Shown: positions 27,006 to 35,214 of the stretch, one piece after another
How positions within the stretch are numbered: position 1 is the stretch's first letter
Layout of the letters: each line of letters begins with the position of its first letter
Source: Firmicutes bacterium UBA6806
GTDB taxonomy: Bacteria; Bacillota; Clostridia; Peptostreptococcales; Acidaminobacteraceae
Direction of reading: 5' to 3'
Assembly: GCA_002452745.1 (NCBI GenBank)
Contig: DKFC01000057.1
Span: forward strand, 1-64,000
Length of the DNA: 64,000 nucleotides
The notes under the pieces: model-generated
What the model was told of the DNA's origin: nothing
What the model saw: the letters and a program-made list of their open reading frames with translations, nothing else
Databases searched by the model: none
Program-made: the position numbers and the translations under genes

Positions 27006-28259
27006 ATGCAAAATGAATATGGAGAAATTCTCAAAAAAGAGTTGATCTTGGCGCTGGGGTGTACAGAACCCATTGCTCTTGCCTATGCTTCCGCGTTGGC
27101 TAAGAGCAAATTGGGCAAAATGCCAAACCGCATTGAAATTGCCATCAGCGGCAATATCATCAAGAATGTCAAAGGGGTTATCGTTCCGAACACAGGTGGA
27201 AAACGTGGCATTGAAGTGGCTGTCGTAGCAGGGTTGTTCTCGAGCAAACCAGAGAGCCAATTAAATGTCTTGGAATACGTAAGCAGTGAAGACATTGCCA
27301 AGATTGAATTAACGATTCAGTCAACGGAGATTTTCATCGTAAAAGTTAAAAATAAGAGCAACCTATATATCGAAATAACAGAATATTCAGGCGACGACAA
27401 AGTGAGAGTCGTCATAGAAGATAAACACACAAATGTGACCATGATTCAGAAAAACGACGTTTTGCTGTTAGAGTCTCAGGAGATGGGTGAAGAGGAGTCA
27501 TATGATGTTTATGGCTTTATGAGCTATAGGGGAATCGCTGAATTTGCATTTGGCTGTGAAGAGCAGCTTTATCGCGAACTGCTGGATCTTCAAATATCGA
27601 AGAACTATGGAATTGCTAAAATTGGACTATCCGAATCGTTTGGCATGAATATCGGGAAAACCGTGATTCAGACTGCTAGAACTTCAAGAGAAAAGGCAAT
27701 TGCCTATGCAGCGGCGGGATCGGATGCCAGAATGAGCGGTTCTTCGCACCCAGTGGTTATCAACTCTGGCTCTGGAAATCAGGGAATGACTGTATCACTT
27801 CCGATTTATATTTACTGTCTCAGCGAAGATATACCTGATGAGAGGATGTACAGAGCTCTTTTGTTTGCCAATTTGATAGCCATCTACATCAAATCTAAAA
27901 TAGGGTCTCTGTCGGCCTTCTGTGGTGCAGTGAGCGCAGCAAGTGCTGTAAGTGGCGCGATTACTTATCTAAGAGGTGGCAGCGAAGCAGAAATTGAAAA
28001 CAGCATAAAAAATGCTTTTTCCAATTTACCAGGGGTTATCTGTGACGGCGCAAAGCCCTCATGTGCCTATAAAATTTATTCGAGTTTAGACAGCGCTTTC
28101 TTGGCATCTGACTTGGCCTTAAATGGAACAGTTGCAGAGGGCGGCTGTGGTATTATCTTTGAAAGTGTTGACAAGACCATTTCAGCCATTGGCGAAATTG
28201 GAAAAGTCGGTATGAAACAGACAGATGAAGTTATTTTGGACATAATGACTTCATGGTAA
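27006..28259 (+). CDS. L-cysteine desulfidase family protein (CyuA/YhaM, UPF0597)
   Basis: 417 residues. The sequence has the UPF0597/serine-dehydratase-alpha features: LALGCTEPIALAYASA near the N-terminus and Cys residues in FCGAVSA and late CDGAKPSC and GGCGI, which in relatives bind a [4Fe-4S] cluster. Family members (E. coli CyuA, archaeal CdsB) split L-cysteine to pyruvate, ammonia and sulfide; serine dehydration is a possible alternative. The ATG at 27006 follows GAGGTG by 5 nt. It lies behind two identical palindromic operators and 49 bp ahead of a Liv-type importer, which suggests that imported amino acid or thiol compound is degraded for carbon, nitrogen and sulfide. Confidence 0.82.
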   Translation: MQNEYGEILKKELILALGCTEPIALAYASALAKSKLGKMPNRIEIAISGNIIKNVKGVIVPNTGGKRGIEVAVVAGLFSSKPESQLNVLEYVSSEDIAKIELTIQSTEIFIVKVKNKSNLYIEITEYSGDDKVRVVIEDKHTNVTMIQKNDVLLLESQEMGEEESYDVYGFMSYRGIAEFAFGCEEQLYRELLDLQISKNYGIAKIGLSESFGMNIGKTVIQTARTSREKAIAYAAAGSDARMSGSSHPVVINSGSGNQGMTVSLPIYIYCLSEDIPDERMYRALLFANLIAIYIKSKIGSLSAFCGAVSAASAVSGAITYLRGGSEAEIENSIKNAFSNLPGVICDGAKPSCAYKIYSSLDSAFLASDLALNGTVAEGGCGIIFESVDKTISAIGEIGKVGMKQTDEVILDIMTSW

Positions 28260-28308
28260 GAGTGATTGCAAATTCGTGCAATATATATTTTACGAGGGGG
28301 ATAAGATC

Positions 28309-29430
28309 ATGAAAAGAACTTTAGTCTTATTTTTGGTATTACTGCTTGTGGCATCATCTCTGGCGGGATGCAAAAGTGCAGATTCTGGAAAAATTAGAAT
28401 TGCTGTTGCAGGGCCTTTAACAGGAGATTTTGCCGAATATGGCACTGGGTTTAAAAACGCAACTGAAATGATTGCCAAGGAATATAACGAGGCAGGTGGT
28501 GTGCTTGGCAGAGAAATCGAGATTGTCAGCTATGATGACAAGAACAGCGGCGAAGAAGCGGCATCAATTGCAGAGAGAATTGCAGGTGATAAGTCTATAG
28601 TAGGGGTTGTAGGCCATTTTGCAAGTGGCGTTTCCATGGCGGCGTCTCCAACTTATCAAGAAGTGGGATTGGTTGAAATATCTCCTTCAGCATCTCACCC
28701 TGACTATTCCAGCGCAGGGGATTATATCTTTAGAAACAACAGCTTAATCAATGTCGAGGCAAGAGAGACACTTGAAATTGCCTCAGAGGTATTCGATGCA
28801 AAGAGAGTGGCGATTTTATCGGTGAAGACGGACTGGGGAACATCTACAGCAAACATTCTCAAAAATGACCTTGCAAAAGAATTCCCAGTGTTTGAAATTG
28901 TCGCACATGAAGAGATTGTGGACGGGACGGTTGACTTTTCGCCAACAGTGACGGCGCTGAACGCTCAGAATCCGGATACGATTATCGTCTGTGCCATGTA
29001 CAACATCTTAGGCCCTTTTGCCTCACAGTATAAGGATATCAACCCAGACATCAATATTATTGGATTTTCAAATGCGTATTCAGAGCAGTTGATTGAACTG
29101 GCAAAGGAAGATGCTGAGGGCATCGTTCTACCAGCTATTTTCTTCCACAACAGCACTGATGAAAAAGTTTCAAACTTCGTGTCCTCTTATGAAGAGGCAT
29201 ATGGTTCTGTTCCAAGTAGTTTAACTGCACAAGCCTATGACTCAATGGGCATGATTATAGAAGCTATTAAGGCTTCCAACTCAACAGACAGAGAAAAAAT
29301 TAAAGAAGAGCTCTACAAACTCAGATATAATGGCGTCTCTGGACTCACAGAATTTGATTCAAACGGAGATGCGCTCAAGACATTTAATTGGCTGGTGATT
29401 AAAGACGGTCAGTTCGTCGAATACAAATAG
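28309..29430 (+). CDS. livJ: Branched-chain amino-acid-type ABC transporter substrate-binding lipoprotein
   Basis: 373 residues. The signal peptide (KRTLVLFLVLLLVASSLAGC) ends in lipobox LAGC, so the protein is membrane-tethered. The mature part is a type I periplasmic binding fold (IRIAVAGPLTGDFAEYGTGF start, GVVGHFASGVSMAASPTYQ, central ILSVKTDWG). LivJ/LivK-type receptors bind branched-chain amino acids, but many relatives bind other amino acids, amides or urea, so the symbol marks the family and not the substrate. It is the first gene of livJ-livH-livM-livG-livF. The ATG at 28309 follows GAGGGGG by 8 nt. Confidence 0.9.
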   Translation: MKRTLVLFLVLLLVASSLAGCKSADSGKIRIAVAGPLTGDFAEYGTGFKNATEMIAKEYNEAGGVLGREIEIVSYDDKNSGEEAASIAERIAGDKSIVGVVGHFASGVSMAASPTYQEVGLVEISPSASHPDYSSAGDYIFRNNSLINVEARETLEIASEVFDAKRVAILSVKTDWGTSTANILKNDLAKEFPVFEIVAHEEIVDGTVDFSPTVTALNAQNPDTIIVCAMYNILGPFASQYKDINPDINIIGFSNAYSEQLIELAKEDAEGIVLPAIFFHNSTDEKVSNFVSSYEEAYGSVPSSLTAQAYDSMGMIIEAIKASNSTDREKIKEELYKLRYNGVSGLTEFDSNGDALKTFNWLVIKDGQFVEYK

Positions 29431-29433
29431 ACA

Positions 29434-29557
29434 AAACCCCTTAAAGGCAGATTTCAGGTGTGAACTTCACAAAGTGTGGATAAATGCCAAAGGGTTTCAT
29501 GCAGTTCAACTACTTGAGTTTGAACAGATGGGGTTGAACTGCATGGAAATCTGCCTT
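29434..29557 (+). ncRNA. Nested, possibly pseudoknotted RNA structure between livJ and livH
   Basis: Three sets of complementary segments are present. Outer stem: AAGGCAGATTTC (29444-29455) with GAAATCTGCCTT (29546-29557), 12 perfect pairs. Inner stem: CATGCAGTTCAAC (29498-29510) with GTTGAACTGCATG (29533-29545), 13 perfect pairs, directly abutting the outer 3' arm so the two could stack. AAACCC (29434-29439) can also pair with GGGTTT (29492-29497), which would cross the outer stem as a pseudoknot. No T run follows, so it is not a plain terminator. It ends 23 nt before the livH start and could act as an mRNA stabiliser for livJ, an attenuator, or a ligand-binding element. Confidence 0.5.
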
Positions 29558-29580
29558 GGTTTATGAAAGAGGTAAGATAT

Positions 29581-30459
29581 ATGGTTTCTCAAATTATATT
29601 TGATGGGCTGACACTGGGCATGGTGTATGCACTTGTGGCGGTGGGATACTCACTGGTTTTCGGCATATTGCGGCTCGTGAACTTCTCACATGGTTCTGTC
29701 TACGCATTTGGAGCACATATTGCCATGGTAGTCATCGTGACATTGGGCTATGGTCTCATATGGGGGCTCTGCGCAAGCGTTGTGGTTACAGGTCTCCTGG
29801 GGGTAACAATTGATAAGGTGAGCTTAGAACCCCTTAGGAAGAAAAAATCTAAACAGATATCAGCTTTAATTACCACTATTGGAATTTCCTATATTATTCA
29901 AAATGGACTCATGATTGTCTTTGGAAGTGAGAGCAAGTGGTTTCCCAAAATCTTTGATTACGGCATCGTTAAAATTGCAGGCGTCAGCCTAAAGACAACT
30001 CAAGTGGGCATTTTTTTCACATCGCTGGCACTGTTGGCGCTTTTGACTTATATTATTCACTACACGAAGATTGGACTGGCCATGCGAGCCATTGAACAAA
30101 ATGCAAAAGCGGCAAGCCTCATGGGCATTGACGTCAACAAAATTGTTTCTTTCACTTTCTTTTTAGGAGGGGCTTCAGCGGCTATAGCTGGAACACTCAT
30201 CAGTGGCTATTATCAGGTAATCAATCCTCAGATGGGATTTATTGTAGGGCTTAAGGCGTTTTCTGCGGCGGTGCTTGGTGGCATTGGCATATTACATGGT
30301 GCGGTTGTGGGAGGCCTTTTGGTCGGTGTATCGGAGAGTTTTGCGGCAAGCTATATGGGCGGTGGGTATCGAGACGCCATTGCTTTTCTCATATTGATAA
30401 TCGTGCTGGTTGTAAGGCCAAATGGACTCTTTGGCAAAAAGCATATTGAAAAGGTGTAG
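29581..30459 (+). CDS. livH: Liv-type ABC transporter permease LivH
   Basis: 292 residues with about eight hydrophobic helices. The N-terminal VSQIIFDGLTLGMVYALVAVG and the motif GLAMRAIEQNAKAASLMGID, the coupling-helix region contacting the ATPases, are typical of LivH. It forms the membrane channel with LivM. The ATG at 29581 is chosen because AGAGGTAAG lies 5 nt upstream; an in-frame ATG at 29563 has no such site. livM follows after 2 bp. Confidence 0.92.
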   Translation: MVSQIIFDGLTLGMVYALVAVGYSLVFGILRLVNFSHGSVYAFGAHIAMVVIVTLGYGLIWGLCASVVVTGLLGVTIDKVSLEPLRKKKSKQISALITTIGISYIIQNGLMIVFGSESKWFPKIFDYGIVKIAGVSLKTTQVGIFFTSLALLALLTYIIHYTKIGLAMRAIEQNAKAASLMGIDVNKIVSFTFFLGGASAAIAGTLISGYYQVINPQMGFIVGLKAFSAAVLGGIGILHGAVVGGLLVGVSESFAASYMGGGYRDAIAFLILIIVLVVRPNGLFGKKHIEKV

Positions 30460-30461
30460 CG

Positions 30462-31472
30462 ATGAATGAAAAAAACACAAAACTAGGAACTATACTGGAG
30501 AAAATTGAAAAGAACGGCAAACTAAAATATGCATTGTACGCACTGGGGGCCTGCCTCGTGGTGGCCTTGCCCAAAGTTGGTCTGTCATCTTTTATCATCA
30601 GGGTGCTGACGATGATTGCACTGTATTCAATCCTTGGACTCAGTCTAAATCTCATCACGGGGTATACAGGGCAAGTTTCCATTGGACATGCAGGGTTTTG
30701 CGCCATTGGCGGTTACACGTCGGCTCTGTTAAACGTCCATTTTGGCATGAACTTCATCCTCAGTGCTTTTTGTGCAATGCTCGTCACAGGTCTCTTTGGC
30801 TTTCTACTTGGAGCGCCAACCCTGAGGCTGAGTGGAACCTATTTGACCATTGCCACACTTGGTTTTGGTGAAATTGTCAAAATGATGGCTCTCAACTGGG
30901 AAGGACTTACTGGTGGAGCACTTGGCGTGTCAGGTATCACAAGGCCTGTTATCTTTGGCATTGAGCTCACGACCTTTAATGGTGGCTTGTTTTATCTGGC
31001 GGTGGTACTGCTCTTTTTAGTGAGTCTTGCCATTTACATGATTGTCAATTCCAAGATGGGACGGGCTTTTATGGCAATAAGAGATGATGAACTGGCGGCG
31101 ACGCTCATGGGCATCAATACCACACACTACAAAATTGTGAGTTTTGTACTTTCGGCCATGCTCACCGGACTTGGAGGCACTTTCTATGTGCACATGGTCA
31201 GATTTATAGATCCAAATACATTTAACTTTGACATATCCATCTTGATTATTAGCATTGTCATTTTAGGCGGCATGGGAACGATGAAAGGCATGTATCTCGG
31301 TTCGTTGTTGCTCATATCATTTCCTGAATTCTTGAGGTTTGCAAGTGAATACAGATTTATCGTATACGGACTGATTCTTGTGTTGATGATGCGCTTTAAG
31401 CCTGAGGGAATACTCGGTGGTCAGAGTCGTAAGAAGTACAAAATGCCAAAAGGGATAGAAGGTGATTACTGA
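30462..31472 (+). CDS. livM: Liv-type ABC transporter permease LivM
   Basis: 336 residues, eight to ten predicted helices. LivM hallmarks are YSILGLSLNLITGYTGQVSIGHAGFCAIG near residues 60-90 and the coupling segment GRAFMAIRDDELAATLMGI at about 200-218. It starts 3 nt after livH and its stop overlaps the ATG of livG (TGATG), indicating coupled translation. Confidence 0.92.
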   Translation: MNEKNTKLGTILEKIEKNGKLKYALYALGACLVVALPKVGLSSFIIRVLTMIALYSILGLSLNLITGYTGQVSIGHAGFCAIGGYTSALLNVHFGMNFILSAFCAMLVTGLFGFLLGAPTLRLSGTYLTIATLGFGEIVKMMALNWEGLTGGALGVSGITRPVIFGIELTTFNGGLFYLAVVLLFLVSLAIYMIVNSKMGRAFMAIRDDELAATLMGINTTHYKIVSFVLSAMLTGLGGTFYVHMVRFIDPNTFNFDISILIISIVILGGMGTMKGMYLGSLLLISFPEFLRFASEYRFIVYGLILVLMMRFKPEGILGGQSRKKYKMPKGIEGDY

Positions 31473-32260
31473 TGGAAAGAGAAAAGAGGCGGCTACTCGA
31501 TGTGGAAAAGCTCTCCATAAGTTTTGGCGGGCTCAAAGCGGTGGATGAAGTTACCTTTAGCGTTTGTGAAGGTGAAGTCGTCAGTATCATAGGCCCAAAC
31601 GGCGCAGGAAAGACGACGATTTTCAATTTGCTCACCGGCATTTACAAATGCAGTGGCGGTACAATTGTCTTTAACGGTGAAGCGATTCAAAATAAAACCC
31701 CCCAAGAAATTGTGAAGGCCGGCATTTCCAGAACGTTTCAAAACATAAGGCTGTTTCGTGAAATGCGTGTGATTGAGAACGTTCTCGCCGGTATGCACAT
31801 CAATACGGATTACGGGTTTATAGACCTTTTGTTTAGAACGAGGAAATATAAAAAAATAGAACTGGAAAAGACGCAAAAAGCCATAGAAATACTGGATTCC
31901 ATCGGGCTGTCGGACAAGATTAGCGACTATCCGTCCAACTTGCCATATGGAGATCAGAGGCGGCTTGAAATTGCAAGGGCTATTGCCACAGAAGCCAAGA
32001 TTATCATCTTAGATGAACCCGCTGCGGGGATGAATCCACAGGAGTCAGAGGATTTGCTTTTATTTATCAAGTCACTGGTTTTAAAGGGATATACCATACT
32101 GCTCATAGAGCATGACATGAGTGTGGTCATGAATGTCTCAGACAGAATTTATGTAATCGATCATGGCAAGAAAGTAGCAGAGGGACTCCCAGAGGAAATA
32201 GCAAACAACAAACTCGTCATTGAGGCCTATCTGGGCAAGGAGGTGGATAACTGTGCTTAA
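31472..32260 (+). CDS. livG: Liv-type ABC transporter ATP-binding protein LivG
   Basis: 262 residues. Walker A GPNGAGKTT (about 37-45), Q-loop ISRTFQNIRLF, signature LPYGDQRRLEIARA (a common LivG variant of LSGGQ), Walker B AKIIILDEPAAGMNP and switch His in LLIEHDMSVV. The C-terminal extension is typical of LivG. It forms a heterodimer with LivF to energise import; its 3' end overlaps livF by 8 nt. Confidence 0.93.
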   Translation: MEREKRRLLDVEKLSISFGGLKAVDEVTFSVCEGEVVSIIGPNGAGKTTIFNLLTGIYKCSGGTIVFNGEAIQNKTPQEIVKAGISRTFQNIRLFREMRVIENVLAGMHINTDYGFIDLLFRTRKYKKIELEKTQKAIEILDSIGLSDKISDYPSNLPYGDQRRLEIARAIATEAKIIILDEPAAGMNPQESEDLLLFIKSLVLKGYTILLIEHDMSVVMNVSDRIYVIDHGKKVAEGLPEEIANNKLVIEAYLGKEVDNCA

Positions 32261-32960
32261 AATGGAAAATGTCCACACCTATTATGACAACATACACGCC
32301 TTAAAGGGCATTAATTTAACCATCAACAAGGGCGAAATTGTCACCCTTATTGGAAGCAATGGCGCTGGCAAGACCACAACTTTAGGAACGATAACAGGTC
32401 TCTTGAAACCCAAAGAGGGAAAAATCACTTATAGAGATGAAGAGATTACATGCATACAGCCAGGTGCAATTGTGAAAAAGGGGATAAGTCTATCGCCAGA
32501 AGGCAGGGAAGTGTTTCCATAGCTAAGTGTCTACGACAACTTAAAGCTGGGTGCTTATACGAGGACTGACAAGCGAGAGATTGAAGAGAGCTATAAAATG
32601 GTCTATGAGCTTTTCCCAAGACTTTCAGAGCGAAAAACTCAAATTGCGAAGACACTGAGCGGTGGAGAACAGCAGATGCTGGCAATTGGAAGGGCACTGA
32701 TGTCAAAGCCCGAAATTCTGCTTTTGGATGAACCCTCTCTTGGACTTTCGCCCAATTTGGTTTTATTGATTTTCGAACTGATAAAGGACATCAACAAGCT
32801 GGGCACTACCATATTACTTGTGGAGCAGAACGCTCAGATGGCTCTGAAGGTAGCTGATAGAGGCTATGTTCTCGAGACGGGCAAGATTATCATGGAAGGC
32901 AAGGCATGTGACCTTTTAAAGGATGAACGCGTCAAACAAGCCTATCTAGGCAATTTATAG
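32253..32960 (+). pseudogene. livF: livF with an in-frame amber codon (TAG at 32520-32522)
   Basis: The frame encodes a complete LivF-type ATPase of 235 codons except for one TAG at codon 90. Before it: start GTG at 32253 (AAGGAGG 8-9 nt upstream), Walker A GSNGAGKTT, and the segment SPEGREVFP. After it, in the same frame: LSVYDNLKLGAY, signature LSGGEQQMLAIGRAL, Walker B ILLLDEPSLGLSP and switch His-replacing VEQNAQMAL. Homologues carry Arg, Lys, Gln or Glu at the TAG position; CAG, AAG or GAG would each need one base change. TAG is used as a normal stop by many genes here (pyc, the sensor kinase gene), so general recoding is unlikely. It may be a real nonsense mutation, suppressor-dependent readthrough, or a sequencing error. 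Without LivF the transporter would rely on LivG or another ATPase. Confidence 0.85.
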
Positions 32961-32968
32961 GAGTGTAT

Positions 32969-33958
32969 ATGAAAAAGCTAATAAATAATCCGGATCATGT
33001 CGTTTCAGAAATGTTAAAGGGCATTGAAAAAGCCCATCCTGAGCTGGTTTATCACGAAGGGTATGAAGTGATTTCCAGACGATGTAAAAAAGCAAATAAA
33101 GTCGGTCTTGTATCTGGTGGGGGATCAGGCCATGAACCAGCTCATGCTGGCTATGTGGGAACGGGTATGTTGGATGCAGCCGTTTCGGGAAATGTCTTTG
33201 CCTCTCCAAGCCCAGATCGAATTGTAAAGGGGATTGAGGAAGCCGATTCAGGTGCAGGGGTACTCCTCATTATCAAAAATTATTCAGGAGACATCATGAA
33301 CTTTGAGATGTCAAAGGATATTGCAGAGATGCAGGGCATCAAAGTGGACTGTGTGGTTGTCAAAGACGACGTGGCGGTTGAAGACAGCACTTATTCTGCT
33401 GGCAGAAGGGGCATAGCGGGAACAGTTTTTGTTCACAAGATAGCAGGGGCTAAGGCGGAGGCTGGTGGAACATTGGCAGAAGTCAAGGCAGTTGCGGAAA
33501 AAACCATACAAAATATTAGATCCATGGGGATGGCAATGTCGCCGTGTATTCTTCCTGGCGTTGGAAAACCAGGATTTACACTGGGTGAAGATGAAGTTGA
33601 AATTGGAATGGGCATTCACGGGGAGCCCGGTGTTTTCCACACCACTGTAAAATCTGCCTCTGAATTTGCTCAGATACTGGTGGACAAGATACTGGCGGAT
33701 TATGACTATGAGAACTCAGAGGTGGCAGTGATGATGAATGGACTGGGTTCAACACCGCTGATGGAGCTCTATATCATGTATGGCGAGGTGGAGGCCATCT
33801 TAAAATCGAAAAATATCCGTGTATATAGATCGTTTGTCGGCAATTTCATGACAGCTCTGGAGATGTCAGGATGCTCTGTGAGCTTGCTAAAACTGGATGA
33901 AGAGTTGAAACAACTACTGGACAGTGAAGCAAATACGCCGGGATTAAAAGTGAGATAA
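32969..33958 (+). CDS. dhaK: Dihydroxyacetone kinase subunit DhaK
   Basis: 329 residues, normal length. DhaK binds the ketose or aldose substrate covalently and passes it for phosphorylation by DhaL. Seen residues: the substrate loop VSGGGSGHEPAHAGYVG with the conserved His (about 55), the Asp of NYSGDIMNFEM (about 107) and the hemiaminal-forming His in GMGIHGEPGVF (about 213). The active site is therefore complete. The ATG at 32969 follows AGGAG. It directly follows the Liv importer genes (8 bp) and precedes dhaL by 19 bp. No dhaM is nearby, so the phosphate donor, or even the substrate, may differ from E. coli. Confidence 0.92.
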   Translation: MKKLINNPDHVVSEMLKGIEKAHPELVYHEGYEVISRRCKKANKVGLVSGGGSGHEPAHAGYVGTGMLDAAVSGNVFASPSPDRIVKGIEEADSGAGVLLIIKNYSGDIMNFEMSKDIAEMQGIKVDCVVVKDDVAVEDSTYSAGRRGIAGTVFVHKIAGAKAEAGGTLAEVKAVAEKTIQNIRSMGMAMSPCILPGVGKPGFTLGEDEVEIGMGIHGEPGVFHTTVKSASEFAQILVDKILADYDYENSEVAVMMNGLGSTPLMELYIMYGEVEAILKSKNIRVYRSFVGNFMTALEMSGCSVSLLKLDEELKQLLDSEANTPGLKVR

Positions 33959-33977
33959 TTTTAGAATCGAGGATGTT

Positions 33978-34604
33978 ATGAACAGTGAAAAAGTCGTTAA
34001 TTTATTTTTGGAAATTGCGGATAAAATTGAATCCGAGAAGACCTATATCACAGAACTGGATTCAATTTTAGGCGATGGAGACCACTGGGTCAATATCAAC
34101 AAAGGGTATCAGGAAATCGTTAAAATGGCGGATTCACTTAGAACCCTTCCCCTCAATGAGCTGTTTATGAAAGTGGGGATGAGCATCATGAGTTCTGTGG
34201 GGGGATCATCAGGTGTTTTGTACGGCGATGCCTTTATGAAGGCCTCTATGACGGTCAAGGGATGCGAGGAAATGGATGCTCAGAAGGGCTACGTCTTTTT
34301 AAAAACAGCTATGGAGGCAATGATGAATCGAGGCAAAGCACAGCCTGGCGATAAGACCATGATTGATCCATTGTTTAGGGTGGTTGAGGCTTATGAAGCG
34401 GTTCTTGAATCGGGTTTAGACAAGGCTGAACTCTCGAGGCGCATTTCCGAAGCGGCAGAGAATGGCATGCTGGAAACAGAGTCAATGGAAGCCAGAAAGG
34501 GCAGGGCGACATATCGAGAAGATAAAGGCGTTGGACATATAGACGCAGGCGCTGCAACCATGTACTATCAATTAGATGCACTGGGTAGATTTATCGGCAG
34601 ATAA
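33978..34604 (+). CDS. dhaL: Dihydroxyacetone kinase subunit DhaL
   Basis: 208 residues, all-helical nucleotide-binding subunit. The Mg-ADP site reads LGDGDHWVNINKGY (about 33-46), keeping the Asp residues but with Trp in place of the usual Gly. GGSSGVLYGDAFMKA (about 78-92) and the C-terminal GVGHIDAGAATMYYQLDAL are family hallmarks. In E. coli, DhaM (a PTS protein) rephosphorylates the ADP on DhaL; DhaM is not seen here, although EI and HPr genes lie about 11-19 kb downstream. DhaK and DhaL are also co-regulators of DhaR, and a DhaR-like gene follows. Confidence 0.9.
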   Translation: MNSEKVVNLFLEIADKIESEKTYITELDSILGDGDHWVNINKGYQEIVKMADSLRTLPLNELFMKVGMSIMSSVGGSSGVLYGDAFMKASMTVKGCEEMDAQKGYVFLKTAMEAMMNRGKAQPGDKTMIDPLFRVVEAYEAVLESGLDKAELSRRISEAAENGMLETESMEARKGRATYREDKGVGHIDAGAATMYYQLDALGRFIGR

Positions 34605-34656
34605 AACCGAATTTGTATCTAGAATATAAAATAAGGACATAATGGAGAGGAAAGAG

Positions 34657-35154
34657 ATGAGTAAAATTAAAAACAACCCAAAACACACAGAAAACGAAGT
34701 GGTCAATGGACTGAGAGGTGCTATTGAGCACAGAGCCACATGGATGGGGCTCATGATGGATGAGGCAAAAAAATCAGGCTGTGATGCAGAGCAAATTGCC
34801 AGAAAAGCCATCTATAAAACAGGTGGAGTCCACGGAGCAGATATCAAGACACGTCAGGTAGGAGAAGGGCTTCCCAATTTCGAAAAGGCATTTTTGCCCG
34901 AAAATACCAAAAAAATATTTGAGATGGAAGTCAAAGCCTGTGATGATGAGAAGCTAGAAGTGGTCTTTAACTACTGTCCACTTGTGGCGGCGTGGAAAAA
35001 ACAGGGATTCAGCGATGAGGAAATCAACCTCATGTGCGATTGTGCTATGGATGGTGACAGGGGTATTGCCGCTTCTCATGGATATGAGTTTCACCTAGGC
35101 AAGACAATTGCCGCTGGAGATGATATTTGCGAAGTGAATTTTTATAAGAAATAA
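34657..35154 (+). CDS. L-2-amino-thiazoline-4-carboxylate hydrolase family protein
   Basis: 165 residues. The family (ATC hydrolase, named from Pseudomonas cysteine-forming enzymes that open the thiazoline ring) is recognised from its C-terminal half: VVFNYCPLVAAWKKQG, then LMCDCAMDGDRGIA and a final ICEVNFYKK. Cys residues in YCPL and MCDC are likely functional. Most family members outside Pseudomonas have no tested activity, so the name marks similarity only. The ATG at 34657 follows GAGAGGAAAG. It lies 52 bp after dhaL and 60 bp before a regulator. With the cysteine desulfidase homologue at the head of the cluster, a route from a cysteine-like heterocycle to pyruvate can be imagined. Confidence 0.7.
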   Translation: MSKIKNNPKHTENEVVNGLRGAIEHRATWMGLMMDEAKKSGCDAEQIARKAIYKTGGVHGADIKTRQVGEGLPNFEKAFLPENTKKIFEMEVKACDDEKLEVVFNYCPLVAAWKKQGFSDEEINLMCDCAMDGDRGIAASHGYEFHLGKTIAAGDDICEVNFYKK

Positions 35155-35160
35155 CTTGCT

Positions 35161-35186
35161 TAGGTGCTGTCTTTTGATGGCACCTA
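35161..35186 (+). promoter_or_regulatory. Hairpin between the ATC-hydrolase-like gene and the regulator gene
   Basis: TAGGTGC (35161-35167) and GCACCTA (35180-35186) form a perfect 7-bp stem with a 12-nt loop. No T run follows. It may lower read-through into the regulator gene. Confidence 0.35.
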
Positions 35187-35214
35187 TTGCTGGTTGTTGA
35201 GAGAGGTGAAGGGG

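Noticed and set aside
32520..32522. General recoding of TAG in this organism
   Set aside because: Many intact genes in the window end with TAG at the expected length, for example pyc and the kinase gene ending at 16339.
32220..32960. Two separate small ABC genes instead of one livF
   Set aside because: The second part lacks a start with ribosome-binding site near 32523 and both parts make up one LivF in the same frame; the TAG is a single lesion.
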